In this document: in pieces, positions 6,810-8,371 of the stretch | Numbering within the stretch: position 1 is the first letter of the stretch | How the letters are laid out: every line of letters begins with the position of its first letter | From: Rhodoferax sp. | Lineage (GTDB): Bacteria; Pseudomonadota; Gammaproteobacteria; Burkholderiales; Burkholderiaceae_C | Assembly: GCA_020048255.1 (NCBI GenBank) | Contig: JAIFMR010000124.1 | Coordinates: 1 to 8,371, forward strand | Direction of reading: 5' to 3' | Length of the DNA stretch: 8,371 bases | Made by a program: the position numbers and the translations under genes | Notes under the pieces: generated by a model | Told to the model about the DNA's origin: nothing | What the model saw: the letters and a program-made list of their open reading frames with translations, nothing else | The model's database searches: none

Positions 6810-6824
6810 TGACAATCGTTGTCA
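6810..6824. repeat. Palindrome abutting the flippase start codon
   Basis: TGACAATCGTTGTCA is a perfect inverted repeat of six bases per arm around TCG. Its last base is the A of the flippase ATG. It lies in the 25-base gap after the GT2 gene, where no Shine-Dalgarno sequence is visible. It could form a small RNA hairpin near the start codon or be a chance palindrome. Confidence 0.35.
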
Positions 6825-8257
6825 TGCAATTGCGCAAATCACTGCTCATCACTTTCTTGTCCAGCAACGCCTCGACCGTGGTGATGTTTGGTGTCACGCT
6901 GGTCCTGGCACGGCTGCTGAGCCCGGCCGATATCGGTGTTTTTTCTATCGCCGTGGTGTTCATCAATATCGTCGCCGTATTTCGCGACTTTGGTATCCAT
7001 GCTTACCTGGTGCGCGAGCAACTCCTCACGCCCGCAAAGGTGCGCAGCGCCTTGGGCCTCGTGCTGGTACTTTCATGGGTATTGGCCGCCGGTCTGTATT
7101 TGGGTGCAAAGCCGTTTGCAGCGTTTTATGGTCAGCCGGGCATTGCAGATGTATTGCACGTCTTGACCTTGAGCTTTTTGCTGGTTCCTTATGCAGCCGT
7201 GCTGTCCGCCCTGCTCATGCGAGACATGGAAGCCGGCAAAAGCGCCTTTGTCGTCATGGTGAGCACGGTGGTCTACTCGTGCACCTGCATTGCGCTGGCA
7301 TGGCTGGGCTTCAGCTACATGGCCATGGCCTGGGCCAATGTGGCCAACCTGCTCGCCAATATCGCCTGTTTGCTGTATGTCAGACCCAAAGACGCCGTGT
7401 TGATACCCTCATTCAAAGGCTGGCGAGCACCCATTCAATTCGGCAGCGGCGACATTCTTGGCAACCTCATCATCACCACCAACAATTCTGTGCCCGACCT
7501 GCTTCTAGGCAAGATGGGCGGCGCACACGAAGTGGGTCTGTACAGCCGCGCCAATGGCTTGGTTGGCATTTTTCAACAAGTCGCCGGACCAGCCGTCAAG
7601 TACAACGCCCTGCCGTTCATTGCCAAAAACCACCATGCCAAGGTGCCACTCTCACCCCTGCTCACCACATCCACCAGTTACCTCACGGGCCTTGCCTGGC
7701 CTGCATTTGCTGTGGTGGCGGTATTTGCCGACGAGGTCATCACCACGCTGTACGGCGCGCAATGGCTAGGTGCTGCACCGCTGGTCGTGGTACTGTGCAC
7801 CAGTGCCGCGCTACAAATCGGCTATTCACTGGCCCAACCAGCACTGGTTGCCATTGGGCGGCCTTATCTCGCCGCAATGGCAAGCGGCGCCCATTTTTTT
7901 GCACGTTTGTTATGCATTGCGCTGGTGTCAGTGGCGACCAAAGGGTCACCCAGCCTCATGCAGTTTGCTCTGGCTATTTGCGTGGCCGACATTGTCAGTT
8001 TGCCGGTTCCAGCGTGGCTGATGGCCAAGCATTTGGGGTACTCGCTTCAAGACTCTCTGGCAGCACATATGGCAAGCCTGAAAGTCTGGGTACTGTGCCT
8101 GCTGATGGCGCTGATTCTCAAAGCCCTGCTGCCAGAAGATTGGCCAGCCTTTGTGCATTTGCTGTGCGCGGCCATGGCAGTTGGCGGTGTTTGGCTTGCG
8201 GCGCTGCGCTACTTTGCTCATCCGCTTAAAAAAGAAATTAAATTCAACAACATTTGA
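6824..8257 (+). CDS. Wzx-type polysaccharide flippase (MOP superfamily, WzxC/TuaB-like)
   Basis: This 477-residue integral inner-membrane protein is predicted to flip an undecaprenyl-linked oligosaccharide from the cytoplasmic to the periplasmic face. It has about 12-14 hydrophobic segments, for example at roughly 13-31, 38-58, 76-97, 112-132, 143-161, 165-186, 284-305, 316-336, 376-400, 417-435 and 440-464. The N-terminal pattern LARLLSPADIGVFSIA (28-43) is characteristic of polysaccharide synthase/flippase proteins. The central segment FGSGDILGNLIITTNNSVPD (206-225) and GLYSRANGLVGIFQQ (238-252) match the WzxC/TuaB-like subgroup. The C-terminus is short, basic and AT-rich in codons (LKKEIKFNNI, 468-477). 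No Shine-Dalgarno sequence precedes the ATG, so translation may depend on coupling or on the nearby palindrome. A later ATG at residue 21 would cut the first membrane segment and is unlikely. Its presence implies a Wzx/Wzy pathway, but no Wzy is seen in the window. Confidence 0.93.
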   Translation: MQLRKSLLITFLSSNASTVVMFGVTLVLARLLSPADIGVFSIAVVFINIVAVFRDFGIHAYLVREQLLTPAKVRSALGLVLVLSWVLAAGLYLGAKPFAAFYGQPGIADVLHVLTLSFLLVPYAAVLSALLMRDMEAGKSAFVVMVSTVVYSCTCIALAWLGFSYMAMAWANVANLLANIACLLYVRPKDAVLIPSFKGWRAPIQFGSGDILGNLIITTNNSVPDLLLGKMGGAHEVGLYSRANGLVGIFQQVAGPAVKYNALPFIAKNHHAKVPLSPLLTTSTSYLTGLAWPAFAVVAVFADEVITTLYGAQWLGAAPLVVVLCTSAALQIGYSLAQPALVAIGRPYLAAMASGAHFFARLLCIALVSVATKGSPSLMQFALAICVADIVSLPVPAWLMAKHLGYSLQDSLAAHMASLKVWVLCLLMALILKALLPEDWPAFVHLLCAAMAVGGVWLAALRYFAHPLKKEIKFNNI

Positions 8258-8371
8258 TGGACTATTTTCGAGAGAAGGTCTTTCTAAACGGAAAACAGTT
8301 GGCTTTGCCTATGTACGGCACCACGGAACTTAGCAAAGGCCTAGAGGCTGCCATCAAACGCCAACTCGGAT
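8257..8371 (+). CDS. Unidentified gene, N-terminal 38 codons (cut by window edge)
   Basis: The ATG at 8257 overlaps the flippase stop codon by one base (TGATG), an arrangement typical of translationally coupled genes, and the frame stays open to the window edge. The protein begins MDYFREKVFLNGKQLALPMY and continues for 18 more residues with a helix-like, basic segment ending near IKRQLG. There is no obvious signal peptide or membrane segment. I cannot assign a family from this fragment. By position it is probably the next member of the polysaccharide operon, possibly another transferase or modification enzyme, but that is a guess from context only. Base composition around the junction (about 8220-8300) is more AT-rich than the preceding genes. 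No Shine-Dalgarno sequence is visible, which fits coupling. Confidence 0.65.
   Translation, partial: MDYFREKVFLNGKQLALPMYGTTELSKGLEAAIKRQLG

Noticed and set aside
7075..8229. 384-residue open frame on the plus strand overlapping the flippase gene in another frame
   Set aside because: Its composition is rich in Arg, His, Gln, Cys and Ser without hydrophobic periodicity, as expected from an out-of-frame read of a GC-rich membrane-protein gene. The flippase frame carries clear family motifs over the whole stretch.
1..8371. CRISPR arrays, insertion sequences, tRNA genes or attachment sites
   Set aside because: No regularly spaced repeats, transposase frames, terminal inverted repeats or tRNA-like sequences were seen; coding genes fill nearly all the window.

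Overview
The window looks like chromosomal DNA of a betaproteobacterium, most likely Burkholderiales/Comamonadaceae (Rhodoferax/Polaromonas-like). This rests on the 3' part of a 5S rRNA at the left edge with a betaproteobacterial-looking sequence, on moderately high GC with GC-rich third codon positions, and on an asparagine-synthase-like amidotransferase that reads like the XrtA (exosortase A) associated family common in that group. The taxonomic call is from memory of related sequences, not from a search.

Layout. Bases 1-88 are the end of a 5S rRNA, followed by a strong hairpin/T-run terminator (99-132), so the window opens at the tail of an rRNA operon. The rest is a surface-polysaccharide locus. 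A UDP-glucuronate 4-epimerase lies on the minus strand (195-1202), converging on the rRNA operon. It is divergent from an amidotransferase on the plus strand (1319-3226). A UDP-glucose 6-dehydrogenase lies on the minus strand (3232-4554) and converges on the amidotransferase with only 5 bases between stop codons. From 4647 to the right edge, genes run on the plus strand as a probable operon: a GT4 glycosyltransferase, a GT2 glycosyltransferase, a Wzx-type flippase, and the first 38 codons of an unidentified gene whose ATG overlaps the flippase stop codon. No gene-free stretch exceeds 300 bases; the longest are the two divergent spacers (1203-1318 and 4555-4646) and the 133-194 gap.

How they fit together. 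The dehydrogenase would make UDP-glucuronate and the epimerase would turn it into UDP-galacturonate. The two glycosyltransferases would assemble a lipid-linked repeat unit and the flippase would move it across the inner membrane. The amidotransferase could amidate a uronic acid carboxylate or belong to an XrtA-type exopolysaccharide system; the window does not decide between these. No initiating sugar-phosphate transferase, Wzy polymerase, Wza/Wzc export gene or exosortase is visible, so the locus must continue to the right or be completed elsewhere.

I do not see a clearly unprecedented system here. The most useful leads are the amidotransferase (its possible substrate and a Cys in its ATP-site loop), the SD-less starts with closely placed -10-like hexamers, and the truncated translation-coupled gene at the right edge.
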